Origin: G963665495 sp963677785
GTDB taxonomy: Bacteria; Desulfobacterota; Desulfovibrionia; Desulfovibrionales; Desulfovibrionaceae
Direction of reading: 5' to 3'
Assembly: GCA_963677785.2 (NCBI GenBank)
Contig: CAXXDH010000001.1
Coordinates: 620,001-684,000 of the forward strand
Length of the DNA: 64,000 bases
Position 1 is the first letter of the stretch. Each line of letters begins with the position of its first letter. The notes under the pieces are model-generated. The model searched no databases. It was given only the letters and a program-made list of their open reading frames with translations, and had not been told where the DNA came from. Shown in pieces: positions 17,200-26,337 of the stretch. The position numbers and the translations under genes are program-made.

Positions 17200-17543
17200 C
17201 AGGTCAGCCTCCTGAACTCTATGCCCTCGGGGTAGTTGCCGTCATCGTCCTTACATTGTTCCTGAATGCTCATCAGAATCGCTGGCTTGCGCGGGCTGTC
17301 CTCGGCGATCAGCCAATCGTGTCCAAAGACAGCGTCGTCACCATCAAGGTCACGGTGGTAGGCGTACTCCCATGCCCATGTATCCTCAGGGTAGCGATCG
17401 TCTCCTTGGTTGCAGACACAGTCACGAACTTGCGCGACCATGCCGGTGGTTCCGTTTTGCGCGGCAATTAAGGCGTCGAGCTTGTCGCGTATCTCTGTGA
17501 GCAAGGCTATGGCGTCGGTTTCGAATCCAGGGGAATAGACCAT
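17199..17543 (-). CDS. Phage protein of unknown function, late tail operon
   Basis: This acidic 114-residue protein has a short helical N-terminus followed by a Trp/Tyr/Asp-rich region. I recognise no family. It overlaps its neighbours by one base on both sides (TGATG junctions), so it is translationally coupled between the tail-fibre assembly-like gene and the PAAR gene. A role in tail fibre or tip assembly is likely from position only. Confidence 0.6.
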   Translation of the reverse strand: MVYSPGFETDAIALLTEIRDKLDALIAAQNGTTGMVAQVRDCVCNQGDDRYPEDTWAWEYAYHRDLDGDDAVFGHDWLIAEDSPRKPAILMSIQEQCKDDDGNYPEGIEFRRLT

Positions 17544-18109
17544 CAGTCTGCTTCCTCAGCCCAGCCCAAAACCATTTCCACCTTGCCGCCAGCGTCCACG
17601 GCCGGGAAAACCGGCCGGTCCGGCAGCGTTACCGCGTCCGAGAATCCGATCTGTTGCGGCAGGTCTCTCAGTGCCTGGGCATAGCTTGCCCATTCCTGGG
17701 CCTGGGGTTCCGTCAATGTGCCGGTGCCGCCAAAAAGCGTTTGCTTCTGGTAGCGGTCCAGTTCGGTAAGGGCCTCATTCAGCAGGATGTCCCGCAACCG
17801 CCGCCAAAGCGTTTCCGGCTCGATATCGTTGTTAATTCCCAAGCTTATTAGGGGGTGGTCATCGCGGGCAGCTATGCGTTGCTCTTCGGCCTGGATCCGG
17901 GCAAGCTCTGCGGCATGGGCCTCGATTAACGGGGTGAGCAGAGAGATATCGTTGATTACATCATGACGGCCGTCGGTATATTCCACCTCACCCGAATCGC
18001 CGGACCATTGAATTGCGTGAATTGCCGAATCCAGTTCCAGATTCTGCAGGTGCAGAGCCATGCCGTCTACCACCACCACGTTATCCGAAACTACTACTGA
18101 GACTTGCAT
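17543..18109 (-). CDS. Tail fibre assembly-type protein
   Basis: The 188-residue product directly follows the collar-type tail fibre gene, the usual place of a fibre chaperone. Its C-terminal half has the pattern EPQAQEWASYAQALRDLPQQ seen in phage tail fibre assembly proteins, where the sequence often reads ...W..YR..LRD.P. The N-terminal part is beta-rich. It probably helps folding or attachment of the fibre and is not part of the virion, though this is inferred. Confidence 0.6.
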   Translation of the reverse strand: MQVSVVVSDNVVVVDGMALHLQNLELDSAIHAIQWSGDSGEVEYTDGRHDVINDISLLTPLIEAHAAELARIQAEEQRIAARDDHPLISLGINNDIEPETLWRRLRDILLNEALTELDRYQKQTLFGGTGTLTEPQAQEWASYAQALRDLPQQIGFSDAVTLPDRPVFPAVDAGGKVEMVLGWAEEAD

Positions 18110-19075
18110 TTACTCCTCCCATTTGGCGCGGATCAGTTTGAGCACGGTCGTATAGCCGGGGACAATTGACTGTGCGCCGGATAGTTGGCTGTCGGTTGAC
18201 GGCGAGGCGCCGTCGGTGTTGCCGTGATTGTGCGCAACGCTCCCGCCAACATAAGACGTCGTGACAGTGGCCGGATGGCAGCCGACGATAAACGACCCGG
18301 ACACACCGGCGCAGTCGTGCGTTACAAGCGCATATACGCCATGGCCGTGGCTGGGGATGCTGGACGTGGATAACGTATGATTGCCGGTTGAGTGGACGTG
18401 GCTTGCAACCGTGTGGCTGTGCGCCAAACTGACGCTATCCTGCCCGCCGGACTGCCCCGGCGCATTTCCGGCGCGATCGAACTTGTCGATCAGGTGAGGC
18501 AAATAAAAAAACTCGGGATCCGGATGAACTCCCCAGTAATCCCCAAGAACCGGCGGCAAATCGGGGTAATCCACTTTGCGGCGGGCTGTACCGTCACAGG
18601 GCAGCCAGATGCCCGAGGGCAAGACACCTCCGGCAAAACTGATAATTTCCCCAATGGGACATAACTGGCGAATGAGCGAAGCCGGGACCAACTGGCCATC
18701 TTGCATGCCCACATCATCTTTAGAGGCAAGGCTTTCATAACTCGCCGCGTTATTAGCATAATCCTTGGTGGCCACGTCATCCACAGCCAGCATCAAGGCG
18801 TCAAAGTCGGTCTGTTGCCGGTATTGCTGGGCGATGATCTCGGCGAGGGCTTGCTTGGTTTCGTCGAGGACCGGGAGCAAAACAGCATCAATACGGCCGG
18901 ACGACTCCACCTGAACTTTCCTGACCACCTCTTCCCAATCGAGTTTGACGCCGAGCAGCTCGTTCAGCGCGTTGACAATCAAGGTAAGCCGGGGATTGAT
19001 ATCCTCGGCATTGACCCTTGTCGCATTATCACGGACGAGGATATTCCGCAGATCCAGTTTCCATTTTTCGGCCAT
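18110..19075 (-). CDS. Tail fibre with phage collar domain
   Basis: The 321-residue protein has a helical N-terminal half (virion attachment) and a phage tail collar domain beginning PIGEIISFAGGVLPSGIWLPCDGT near 140, with YLPHLIDKFDRA after it. The C-terminal region is rich in His-Ser-His patterns (SLAHSHTVASHVHSTGNH, SHGHG, AHNHG), which in known short tail fibres bind metal ions and stabilise the trimer. It should form the receptor-binding tip, so its C-terminus decides host range. Confidence 0.85.
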   Translation of the reverse strand: MAEKWKLDLRNILVRDNATRVNAEDINPRLTLIVNALNELLGVKLDWEEVVRKVQVESSGRIDAVLLPVLDETKQALAEIIAQQYRQQTDFDALMLAVDDVATKDYANNAASYESLASKDDVGMQDGQLVPASLIRQLCPIGEIISFAGGVLPSGIWLPCDGTARRKVDYPDLPPVLGDYWGVHPDPEFFYLPHLIDKFDRAGNAPGQSGGQDSVSLAHSHTVASHVHSTGNHTLSTSSIPSHGHGVYALVTHDCAGVSGSFIVGCHPATVTTSYVGGSVAHNHGNTDGASPSTDSQLSGAQSIVPGYTTVLKLIRAKWEE

Positions 19076-19090
19076 GATCAGCTTACCTCC

Positions 19091-21394
19091 TTAGAGCGCC
19101 ACCAGATCCAGGGATTCGACATGGAAGACCAGTTGCGCGGTGGTGGTGTCGCCGTCCACGCGGGTCTGCACGGATTGGATACCGGTGCCGGGATTTGGGG
19201 CGAAACTCAGATTACGGCGTATTCTGCCGGGTTCCAAAGTCTCATCGGTGTGGCTGACGGCGTCATGCGTCACCCCTTCGGAAACGAGCGACACTGTGAC
19301 GCTGTGGTAGTCCGGGTAGAAGTTGTCGAGCACCATGATAACAGTGATATTGTCCGACGGTTCGGCGAGGTTGTAGACCTCACGTTTGCGGCAAAAGGAC
19401 GTTGCCGGACGCTTGCCGCGTATTTTCGATCCAAGTACGGGCAGGCCGGGCATCAGGGTATGCGTGCCGGTCATAACAAGCCTCATACGGAGCATGGCGG
19501 GCAAACCGGTGAGCTTGTCGGCCCCTTCCGGACTCAAAGTCACCCAGGCGTCCGAGCCCTCGGGCTGGCATTCAAAGACAAGATTCGTTCCCTCCGGTTG
19601 TGCGCGCTGATAGAGCATTTCCACAGCCGCGATGCCGCCCGGAACCGAAAGCGATGCGAGGTCCACCACACAATATGTGGTGGAAAACTGCGCCACATAC
19701 AGGGCCATCTGCATATCGCGTTGCAAATTGGGCACAAAAGCCTTGCCGTCCGTGGACTGGAAATAGGTTCCTTGCCCGTAGTTTGTGCCTTCCACCAGAT
19801 TCACGGCATGATCGCCTTTGGAAATGACAATCACGGAGTAGAGCTTGCCAACCTCAATTTCCACGGGCTCCGGAAAGGTGAACTTGGTCTCTCCGATTTT
19901 GAGCAGATTGGCGGGCACAGTGGTCAGCTCAAGCACCTTGGTAGGATCGGGCATGCCCGTTGTGGTTTCGGCCAGGACCACGGTCACGGGATTTTCGTCG
20001 GCGGGATTGACCGATTTGAAGTACAGCCCCACGCTTGTAAGCCAGCCGTTGGCCGGAGCCAGGATGGTCTGGGCGGAAAGAGAGCCGCCTATGGAATGGC
20101 TCTTGGTGTAGGTTTCCCAGTATGTTTCCGTCCAGACGTGCTGGCGGTAATTTTTTTGCCAAAAGATGCGGTGGCCGGGAGTGTTGGAAACCTGAGAAAG
20201 GATGGTGGTGCCGTTTGTGGTTCCAGGGGTATACCCGGCGTCCTCCGGATCCATCTCAAAAACCTTCTGCTCCACCTGCTGCAAGGAGCGATCGCCCCAA
20301 TGCACGCCGTTTTCGCACTGTTTAAAGGCGTTGCTGGTTTCGATTTTGACGTATGTTCTGGTTTTTTGCCGCAGATGCTGTGTTGAATACTGGACTGACG
20401 ATAGATTGAACGAACCGACAACTCCGGAGAGGCGCAAGATGCAACGCTCGGTATAGGTCGGAAGGATCAAGGTGCCGCCATGGGTTTTGACCTTGGGATC
20501 AGAGGGCGAATACAGGGCCAGTTCCTGTTCCACATAGCCGTCCCAGGCCGGGCGCAATCCCATGTCGACCAGAGCTCTGTACTCGGGATCGTCCACGTCC
20601 TCGTCTTCCGGAAACAGGAAAACCTCACTGAAAGAATCCTTATAAATCTGCGGCAGATCAAGCCGGGCCTGAAGTTGCGCCACCTGGGCGACAAGTCGCA
20701 CAATCATGGGCATCTGCTGCTGATTGGCAACCTCGGCCGCAAGCTTGCTGATGTCGGAGGCGTAAGATTCTAATTCAGGTTCCTTGGTTGCAATCCAGGC
20801 ATTGTTGGCGGCGGACTGCGTGGCCACTTCCAACAGGTTGGGCAAACGTGTTCCCGCAACCGTTTCGATCTCAAGTATCGCGGCGGTGCCCATGCGGATG
20901 TAGGCCAGAGGTGTGTACCCGGTTAACGGTTCGGGCCGCTCCGGGTTGGGAGCCTCATCGCCGCGTTTGATTTCAAAAATCACCTTGCGCAGTTCGGACG
21001 CGGCATGGGTCTCGGCCTGCATCTGGCGCGTCTGCACATCGGTCATGACGTATCGCGGGATGATGTCGTCATCCACGGCTTGTCCTTTACAACAAAGACA
21101 AAGCCAGACTTCATCCTGCACCGCCTTGAAATCGCTGGTGGAGATGATCTCGGAATCAAGCAAGGCGTACATCTGCACCAGACGCTCTTGAGGATCATAC
21201 ACATAGAGCTGACCGGTGGATATTTCAATGTTCAGACCGTCCATGTCGCGCACGTCCAGCCCGGCAATCTGGTTCTGCTGCGTGATCGCATCGGCAAAGA
21301 GCCGGGCAAAGGTGCCGCTGACGTATGCCTGCGACTGTTCCAGGTCGTCTTTGTTGATCACCCAATTGTTGGCATAGACGCGCTTTTTAAACAT
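19091..21394 (-). CDS. Large tail/baseplate-associated protein (DUF4815-like)
   Basis: The 767-residue protein has an N-terminal region typical of DUF4815 phage proteins (KRVYANNWVINKDDLEQ; then a domain that interprets as a baseplate wedge or fibre anchor). Several beta-sandwich-like domains follow. It is encoded between tail protein I and the collar fibre, in the place of a fibre-connecting protein. Cysteines and aromatic residues are spread evenly; no enzyme motif is seen. A structural role between baseplate and fibre is likely, and carbohydrate binding by the later domains is possible. Confidence 0.72.
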   Translation of the reverse strand: MFKKRVYANNWVINKDDLEQSQAYVSGTFARLFADAITQQNQIAGLDVRDMDGLNIEISTGQLYVYDPQERLVQMYALLDSEIISTSDFKAVQDEVWLCLCCKGQAVDDDIIPRYVMTDVQTRQMQAETHAASELRKVIFEIKRGDEAPNPERPEPLTGYTPLAYIRMGTAAILEIETVAGTRLPNLLEVATQSAANNAWIATKEPELESYASDISKLAAEVANQQQMPMIVRLVAQVAQLQARLDLPQIYKDSFSEVFLFPEDEDVDDPEYRALVDMGLRPAWDGYVEQELALYSPSDPKVKTHGGTLILPTYTERCILRLSGVVGSFNLSSVQYSTQHLRQKTRTYVKIETSNAFKQCENGVHWGDRSLQQVEQKVFEMDPEDAGYTPGTTNGTTILSQVSNTPGHRIFWQKNYRQHVWTETYWETYTKSHSIGGSLSAQTILAPANGWLTSVGLYFKSVNPADENPVTVVLAETTTGMPDPTKVLELTTVPANLLKIGETKFTFPEPVEIEVGKLYSVIVISKGDHAVNLVEGTNYGQGTYFQSTDGKAFVPNLQRDMQMALYVAQFSTTYCVVDLASLSVPGGIAAVEMLYQRAQPEGTNLVFECQPEGSDAWVTLSPEGADKLTGLPAMLRMRLVMTGTHTLMPGLPVLGSKIRGKRPATSFCRKREVYNLAEPSDNITVIMVLDNFYPDYHSVTVSLVSEGVTHDAVSHTDETLEPGRIRRNLSFAPNPGTGIQSVQTRVDGDTTTAQLVFHVESLDLVAL

Positions 21395-22704
21395 TATAGT
21401 ACTCCCAAAGGTTTATATTCGTTATCTCCAACCATGAGGCCGGGGCCAAAGACATGTTGATCGCCAAAAGTCACAGGTCCGTAATTCTGCGTGCGAACCA
21501 TGATCCGGTCTGACAAACGGCTTGTCGCGTTCACAACGCGGCAGATGCGGTCCACCCAATCGCGTACCGGCAATCTGGATTCACCAAGCGGATCCACGCC
21601 AAGCACCCACTTCCCCATAAAGCTCAAGCCGGCCTCAGCCACGCGCAAGGAATCCACGGCCACTTCTCTTTGATGCGGTTCGCCCGGTCCCAGGCGCGTA
21701 TGCCCGAGTACGAAGCCGGACCTGATGCGCGTTGCCATGGTCAGGGCGCGTTCCGGGTCGAACAATTTGAACCGACGATAAATATGATCCTCCGGATACG
21801 CCGTGGCCACGGCATCCTGATCCAGCGCGCAGAAGCCCAGGGCAAAGCCGGCCTGCCACGTTGTGGTGATGGGCGTGGATTCGGATTCGATACGCATGGG
21901 TTGCAGAGACGGCCGTACGGAAAGCATCTGCTGAGAAGTCACGATGCGCGATGTTGTGCGTTCCACCAACAAGGTAAAAATCCCCTTGCCGGGATCGTCC
22001 CAGGCCAGGGCGTCCAGGCCGAGCGCCCAGTCTCCAAGCGGCGCGTGCCCGCCTACGTCCTTGCGCGGCCGCACGGTCACCGGCGTGACTGTCGTGTGCT
22101 CGATCACCTCGTCCGTGGTGATCACGCGGTCCAGCTCGGTTTCCGTGTTCGCCTGCGGATCATACATGGTCACCCGCTGCCCCAAGCCCATGGACGCGTC
22201 AGAGTATTGCAACGCATCCACATCCAAGGTCCAATCCGCAAGCACGCAATGCGCTTCAACGCCCACAGGCGGACGAAAGGGATACAACCGTATTTCGGGA
22301 TGCGGGGCTTCCCAGGCGGCCAAATCCTCGTCAGTGTAGGGCCGGTGCAGCACTGATTGATAAGGCTCCGAAACTTCAAGCACGTCGCGCTTCAGATAAG
22401 TGCGGCAGTATAGGTCCAGGCCGCTTTTGGTGCCGCGCAGCCTCTGAAAATCAAAGAAATGTTTGAGCACGTGGCATTTTTCTTCGCGGCTTTCCAACAG
22501 GTCCCAGAGATCGGCCACGCCGTATTGGACGGCGAGATGTTCAAGGACTTCGTCGGGCTGTTGGTCCAGTTCCGGATGGATGACCAGGCTGGGGACCAGC
22601 TCGTGAATTGCCTGATGTTCGGCGTCCACGGCTTTTGCCATGGCCGCTATGGTGGGATCGGCGGCAATGGAGCCGGGCAGGAGGGAGCGCAGGTATTCGG
22701 CCAT
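21394..22704 (-). CDS. Phage tail protein I (P2 gpI type baseplate protein), extended
   Basis: The N-terminal 180 residues match the P2 gpI family: LRSLLPGSI, then HPELDQQPDEVLEHLAVQYGVADLWDL and a segment near LRGTKSGLDLYCRTYL. This protein joins the baseplate wedge to the fibres. At 436 residues it is about twice the length of P2 gpI; the added C-terminal half contains repeated units with W(T/A/V)LG(L/V)D(A/P)L (for example DWTLDVDALQ, DWALGLDALA, KWVLGVDPLG), each of about 75-90 residues. The repeats probably form a fibre-binding extension. Confidence 0.82.
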   Translation of the reverse strand: MAEYLRSLLPGSIAADPTIAAMAKAVDAEHQAIHELVPSLVIHPELDQQPDEVLEHLAVQYGVADLWDLLESREEKCHVLKHFFDFQRLRGTKSGLDLYCRTYLKRDVLEVSEPYQSVLHRPYTDEDLAAWEAPHPEIRLYPFRPPVGVEAHCVLADWTLDVDALQYSDASMGLGQRVTMYDPQANTETELDRVITTDEVIEHTTVTPVTVRPRKDVGGHAPLGDWALGLDALAWDDPGKGIFTLLVERTTSRIVTSQQMLSVRPSLQPMRIESESTPITTTWQAGFALGFCALDQDAVATAYPEDHIYRRFKLFDPERALTMATRIRSGFVLGHTRLGPGEPHQREVAVDSLRVAEAGLSFMGKWVLGVDPLGESRLPVRDWVDRICRVVNATSRLSDRIMVRTQNYGPVTFGDQHVFGPGLMVGDNEYKPLGVL

Positions 22705-23804
22705 TACGCGGGGGCCTCCTGTTTCTGCACATGGCTGGCGAGTTCAAAGGGCTGCAAGGCCTGATAGTCCGGGCTGTGCATGGTGCAGGCGGCAACGCCT
22801 TGGATGCTTTGCACGCGGCGGGTGAGCTCTGACGGCGTAATGGCCCGGCCAAGTTTGGCGGCTTGCCACTTGACGAACTGTTCCATGGCGGCGTCGACAT
22901 CCTTGTCAATGAGCGTGGCTCTGTGGGCGTGGTCCTTTGTGACGAGGTATTCCAGATCTATTGTGTATTCGATGGGATCCGGGCCGGATACAATGAGAGT
23001 GTCGGTCAAAGGGCGGACATCGTCGGCGTTGAGCGCGGCAAAAACCTGTCCGATGGTTTCAGCTGAAGGCGGGCCGTTCTGTGTGAGCAGGACCACGCGC
23101 ACAAGACCGGGTTGCACCACCTGCAGGGTCACGTCGGTGATGATCGGGCTGACCGAGTAGGTGTGGTACTTGTAGCCGTTGGCGCTGCCCGCACGGAAGG
23201 CATAAGGCGCGAGGGCCACGCGCCGGCGAAGCTGTTCGTCTGTCTCTGCCTCGCATCCGCCCAGGGAGGTGGTTTCGTTGACTACCTGGTCAATGTGGGC
23301 GTGCGGGTCAATGAGCTGGGATACTTGCCCGGCAACCCAGCCGTTGCCAATGACACCGGGCGTGTTGCACACGGCTTCAACCGATGCTGCGAGTTCTCCC
23401 GAGGGGATCTTGAGCGTACCCAAGGTCAAAAAAAGGAGGTCACCCGCCGGGGTCATGCGCACGCCGGGTTCAAGAACCAGATCCGTGGGCAACGGCTCGG
23501 CCAGCTCAAAACGCACGACCATGCGCGCGGGCTGGGCGGGCAACCGGGTAACGTTGAAATTTGCGGCAAGACCGTCCAGGTACTCGCCTGTGGCAAAAGT
23601 AAGCAGGTTCTGCCGCCCGGTGTGGTCTATGCAATAGCGCGCGCGGGACAACTCGGAACAATGGGAATCTATGAACAAACGTTCGGGGTTTCCTGGATAT
23701 AGCTTCCGCGTCGCCGTTTGTTCGTAGTCAGCGTAATAGCGCTCTTGGATCTTCGAGACGTCATAGTCAGCGAAACGGATTGCCGGGAGATTGTCAAAAT
23801 TCAT
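22704..23804 (-). CDS. Baseplate J-like protein
   Basis: The 366-residue product matches the gpJ/gp47 baseplate wedge family, with the conserved core ETTSLGGCEAETDEQLRRRV around the middle and AFRAGSANGYKYHTYSVSP after it. It forms the wedge with the W and I proteins and is required to assemble the baseplate around the spike. It overlaps the W gene by four bases and the I gene by one, showing translational coupling. Confidence 0.88.
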   Translation of the reverse strand: MNFDNLPAIRFADYDVSKIQERYYADYEQTATRKLYPGNPERLFIDSHCSELSRARYCIDHTGRQNLLTFATGEYLDGLAANFNVTRLPAQPARMVVRFELAEPLPTDLVLEPGVRMTPAGDLLFLTLGTLKIPSGELAASVEAVCNTPGVIGNGWVAGQVSQLIDPHAHIDQVVNETTSLGGCEAETDEQLRRRVALAPYAFRAGSANGYKYHTYSVSPIITDVTLQVVQPGLVRVVLLTQNGPPSAETIGQVFAALNADDVRPLTDTLIVSGPDPIEYTIDLEYLVTKDHAHRATLIDKDVDAAMEQFVKWQAAKLGRAITPSELTRRVQSIQGVAACTMHSPDYQALQPFELASHVQKQEAPA

Positions 23805-24118
23805 GCGGCCACCTCGAATTCCACGCGGGGATAAAGCGTGCCGGAAGCTGCGGCGGAGATATCCGGCACAAAGCCGATGGCGTGGACTTTGACGCGGGGT
23901 TCGTAGGTCTCGATGGCTTCAATGGCCGCGGGCAGGTCCCGGCGAATGACCTGATTCACGGGGTTGTCGATGGGGTCCACGTCAAAGCCGAAATTGCGGT
24001 CAAGAGGCACGCTGCCCACCTCGGTAAACAAAATCAGACGGATGTTCTGTTTGATTTCTTCCACCCCAGTAAGGCCTATTCTAAGGGGCTCATGCGGCGT
24101 AACCAGCAGCTCGTACAT
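23801..24118 (-). CDS. Baseplate wedge protein W (gp25-like, lysozyme fold)
   Basis: At 105 residues it has the size and pattern of the GPW/gp25 family, including IKQNIRLILFTEVGSVPLDRNFG and DLPAAIEAIETYEPRV. The family starts sheath polymerisation from the baseplate. It is coupled to J by a four-base overlap and to U by a one-base overlap. Confidence 0.87.
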   Translation of the reverse strand: MYELLVTPHEPLRIGLTGVEEIKQNIRLILFTEVGSVPLDRNFGFDVDPIDNPVNQVIRRDLPAAIEAIETYEPRVKVHAIGFVPDISAAASGTLYPRVEFEVAA

Positions 24119-24504
24119 CAGTTGTACTCCTTTAACGACAGCTGCAAGGTGGCTGCGGTGGGATTGCCGGCTCTGTCCGTGGTGGTGATGGTTTCGTTGG
24201 CCTCTTCAAGGACATATTTTCCCAGGTGCCTTCCTCCCAGCACCAAGGTGTAGGCCTGAGGCTGGACGAGCATTTTGGCGAAGCGGTCCAGCTCTCCGGA
24301 CACGTCGGCAAGGAACGAGGCATTGAGCTGGACAGTGAGGCGGACGGAAGCCAGTTTGGTGCCGTTCCACTGCAATTTATCTTTGGCGCAGAGAATATCC
24401 ATCTCTTGCCAGCCGCTGCGCCGGGTGATGGAACATTCGCTCCAGGTCAGTACTTTATTGCTGCTGACCTGGAACACAGCGGAACCGTAGTTGCCCACAG
24501 TCAT
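24118..24504 (-). CDS. P2 gpU-like tail protein
   Basis: The 128-residue protein sits between V and W and has features of the P2 gpU family (an early SAVFQVSS strand and a C-terminal LVLGGRHLGKYVLEEANETITTTD). gpU-type proteins act at the tail end during completion. In P2 the U and X genes lie elsewhere, so the module is rearranged. Family assignment is by pattern and place. Confidence 0.6.
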   Translation of the reverse strand: MTVGNYGSAVFQVSSNKVLTWSECSITRRSGWQEMDILCAKDKLQWNGTKLASVRLTVQLNASFLADVSGELDRFAKMLVQPQAYTLVLGGRHLGKYVLEEANETITTTDRAGNPTAATLQLSLKEYN

Positions 24505-25106
24505 CAGCTATTCACCTCCACGATTTTGCCCTGGAGCTGGAGCACGTCCTTGCATGCGACCTTGCCCTGGCCCTGGATATCCACGTTGCAGTCGCCCTCG
24601 ACTTTAAGCGAGGCGTCGCCCTTGATGGTAACGGTGTTGTCGCCTTTGATTTTCAGCTCGACATCTCCTTCGATTTCGAGCTTGACGTCGCCTTCAACCT
24701 TCAGCTCGACATCGCCTTTGCATTCGCCGGAAAGTTTGGATTCTTCGCGGTCATACTCGATAAATGTTTCATCTTCGAACATGATATGAAGTTTGTCTTT
24801 ACTCTTCACCGGCGGTTTGTCCTGTTCGGAGAAAATCGCGCCGAGCCAGACGCCTTGTTCCACGCCGTTTCCGGCGAAGAGCACCGCGCCGTGCTCGCCC
24901 TTGTCCGGCATCCAGTAAAACTTATCCTTGAGGGTCTTGGGCTGGAGCACCGGTATTTCATAGGATACAAGCTCGTCCGCGTCTTTAAGTTCCACGCGGA
25001 CCATGCCCTTGTCTTCGAGTACTTTGGTGACCACGGCAAAGCGCAAAACATGGGACACGGCGTCTTCGAGCACGCCGATACGATCGCTGTCTTCCTGCAA
25101 AGCCAT
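24504..25106 (-). CDS. Baseplate spike protein V with repetitive beta-helix tail
   Basis: The first 110 residues form the OB-fold of gpV/gp45 spike proteins (VSYEIPVLQPKTLKDKFYWMPDKGEHGAVLF). From about 130 to 190 the chain is made of short repeats of the form GDVELKVEGD, eight to ten residues each, ending in GQGKVACKD. Such repeats build the triple-stranded beta-helix needle that punctures the outer membrane. The PAAR protein encoded at 16888 would cap it. The chain is 200 residues, close to P2 gpV (211). Confidence 0.88.
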   Translation of the reverse strand: MALQEDSDRIGVLEDAVSHVLRFAVVTKVLEDKGMVRVELKDADELVSYEIPVLQPKTLKDKFYWMPDKGEHGAVLFAGNGVEQGVWLGAIFSEQDKPPVKSKDKLHIMFEDETFIEYDREESKLSGECKGDVELKVEGDVKLEIEGDVELKIKGDNTVTIKGDASLKVEGDCNVDIQGQGKVACKDVLQLQGKIVEVNS

Positions 25107-25108
25107 GG

Positions 25109-26131
25109 TTAATACTCCAATGCCCAGCGTAGTTTCAGGGATGTTGCGTACCCGCCCCCCGAATCCACGCGGTGGGAGGCTTGTTCAACAAAGTAGTTGC
25201 CGTCGAATTTGCCGTAGCCCGACAGGGACACAGTGGTGCCGGCGTCAATATCGGGCCGGCCCATGAGGTCGAGCGTGACCTCTTTTTCGTGCTTGTTGGC
25301 CTTGCGCAGTTCGCACTCGGCGACTTGGCGAGCCTGTCCGAGGTTCTCAACGCGCTTGTTGATGGTCAGGGTCTGCCCCACGAAGCTGGTGGGCGACTGG
25401 TGCTTGAACTTGAGTTCCTTTTTTTTGACCGTGTCCCAGTAACGGACCTCGCAAGCCTTGTACGTCTTGGCGCCTTTGTCGTGCAGCCGATGACGAATGA
25501 TGTCGGATTGCCCGCGAGTGAATGTTGCGCCTGGCGCCTGGGCGTCGCCGGATTTGCCGCTGTACACGATCATCATGTAATCGCCGACTTTGAGGTTGCA
25601 GCCGAATTTTTCACAGAGCTGACGCAGCCATTCCAGGGCCGAGGCCTGACGCCTCTCTATTCGTTTGAAGCTGACGGACGGACCGTCGTAGTACAGGGCG
25701 AGCTGCGATTCTCCGGCGATCTCCGCAGCCACGGCCTGTAGAGTGGTGTTTTCCCAAGCCTTGGAGCGTTTTTCGCTTCGGGCCGTTGAACTGATTTTAG
25801 CGCTGACGCCTTTGATGGTTACCTTGTCCGGGGGACCGTCAATGGAGATGTCGTCTATTTCGTAGCGGCCGCAGGGCAAAGTCAGGTTCTGTCCAGGGCC
25901 GTCCCAGTTGCAGCATTTGATTTTAGCCGTGAACTCGGTGCCTTTGTCCGGCATCCAGCCGGATTTCCAAAGATCGTCGCGGTCCTGGAGAGTAAGAGAT
26001 ACGTCGTCTGATTTGCCGTGGGCTTGGTCTGTATACGTGAAACTCTCCATGGAGCCGGCAATGTCCCCGCTGATGTCCACACCGCCGATAGAAACCACAA
26101 CCTGGGCGTATCTGGCCGCTACTGCTTCCAT
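25109..26131 (-). CDS. Late control D protein (gpD, tail hub)
   Basis: The 340-residue protein belongs to the gpD/gp27-like hub family that joins spike and tail tube; the late control name comes from P2. Typical segments are DKVTIKGVSAKISS, ALEWLRQLCEKFGCNLKVGD and a C-terminal DAGTTVSLSGYGKFDGNYFVEQASH. The frame is open further upstream, but that part overlaps gene X in another frame. The ATG at 26131 with AAAGGAGAG before it is the supported start. Confidence 0.88.
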   Translation of the reverse strand: MEAVAARYAQVVVSIGGVDISGDIAGSMESFTYTDQAHGKSDDVSLTLQDRDDLWKSGWMPDKGTEFTAKIKCCNWDGPGQNLTLPCGRYEIDDISIDGPPDKVTIKGVSAKISSTARSEKRSKAWENTTLQAVAAEIAGESQLALYYDGPSVSFKRIERRQASALEWLRQLCEKFGCNLKVGDYMMIVYSGKSGDAQAPGATFTRGQSDIIRHRLHDKGAKTYKACEVRYWDTVKKKELKFKHQSPTSFVGQTLTINKRVENLGQARQVAECELRKANKHEKEVTLDLMGRPDIDAGTTVSLSGYGKFDGNYFVEQASHRVDSGGGYATSLKLRWALEY

Positions 26132-26337
26132 GGTGCTCTCCTTTTGGCGACAACAAGACTGTCGGCTTCTTCGGGCAGATCGGGGACCAAGAGCACCACA
26201 CCCGCGCCAAAGACCACCATATGCCGGTGTTGCGGGTTGGCTTCGAGGAGCAATGAAAAAAGAGATTCCTTGCCCCACAGGTTGTAGGCGATATGGTCCC
26301 ATTCGTCGCCCTGCGTGGTGACATAGGTGTTAGCCAA
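26119..26337 (-). CDS. Tail protein X (LysM-like)
   Basis: This 72-residue protein matches P2 gpX: TTQGDEWDHIAYNLWG, then LLEANPQHRHMVVFGAGVVLLVPDLPE, a single LysM-like fold that helps join baseplate parts. It overlaps the tape measure gene by eight bases upstream and gpD by 13 bases downstream. Confidence 0.87.
   Translation of the reverse strand: MANTYVTTQGDEWDHIAYNLWGKESLFSLLLEANPQHRHMVVFGAGVVLLVPDLPEEADSLVVAKRRAPWKQ

Noticed and set aside
18701..20386. Open + strand frame of 561 codons
   Set aside because: It is antisense to the tail fibre and DUF4815-like genes, rich in Gly/His/Arg as expected from the complement of GC-rich codons, and has no family resemblance.
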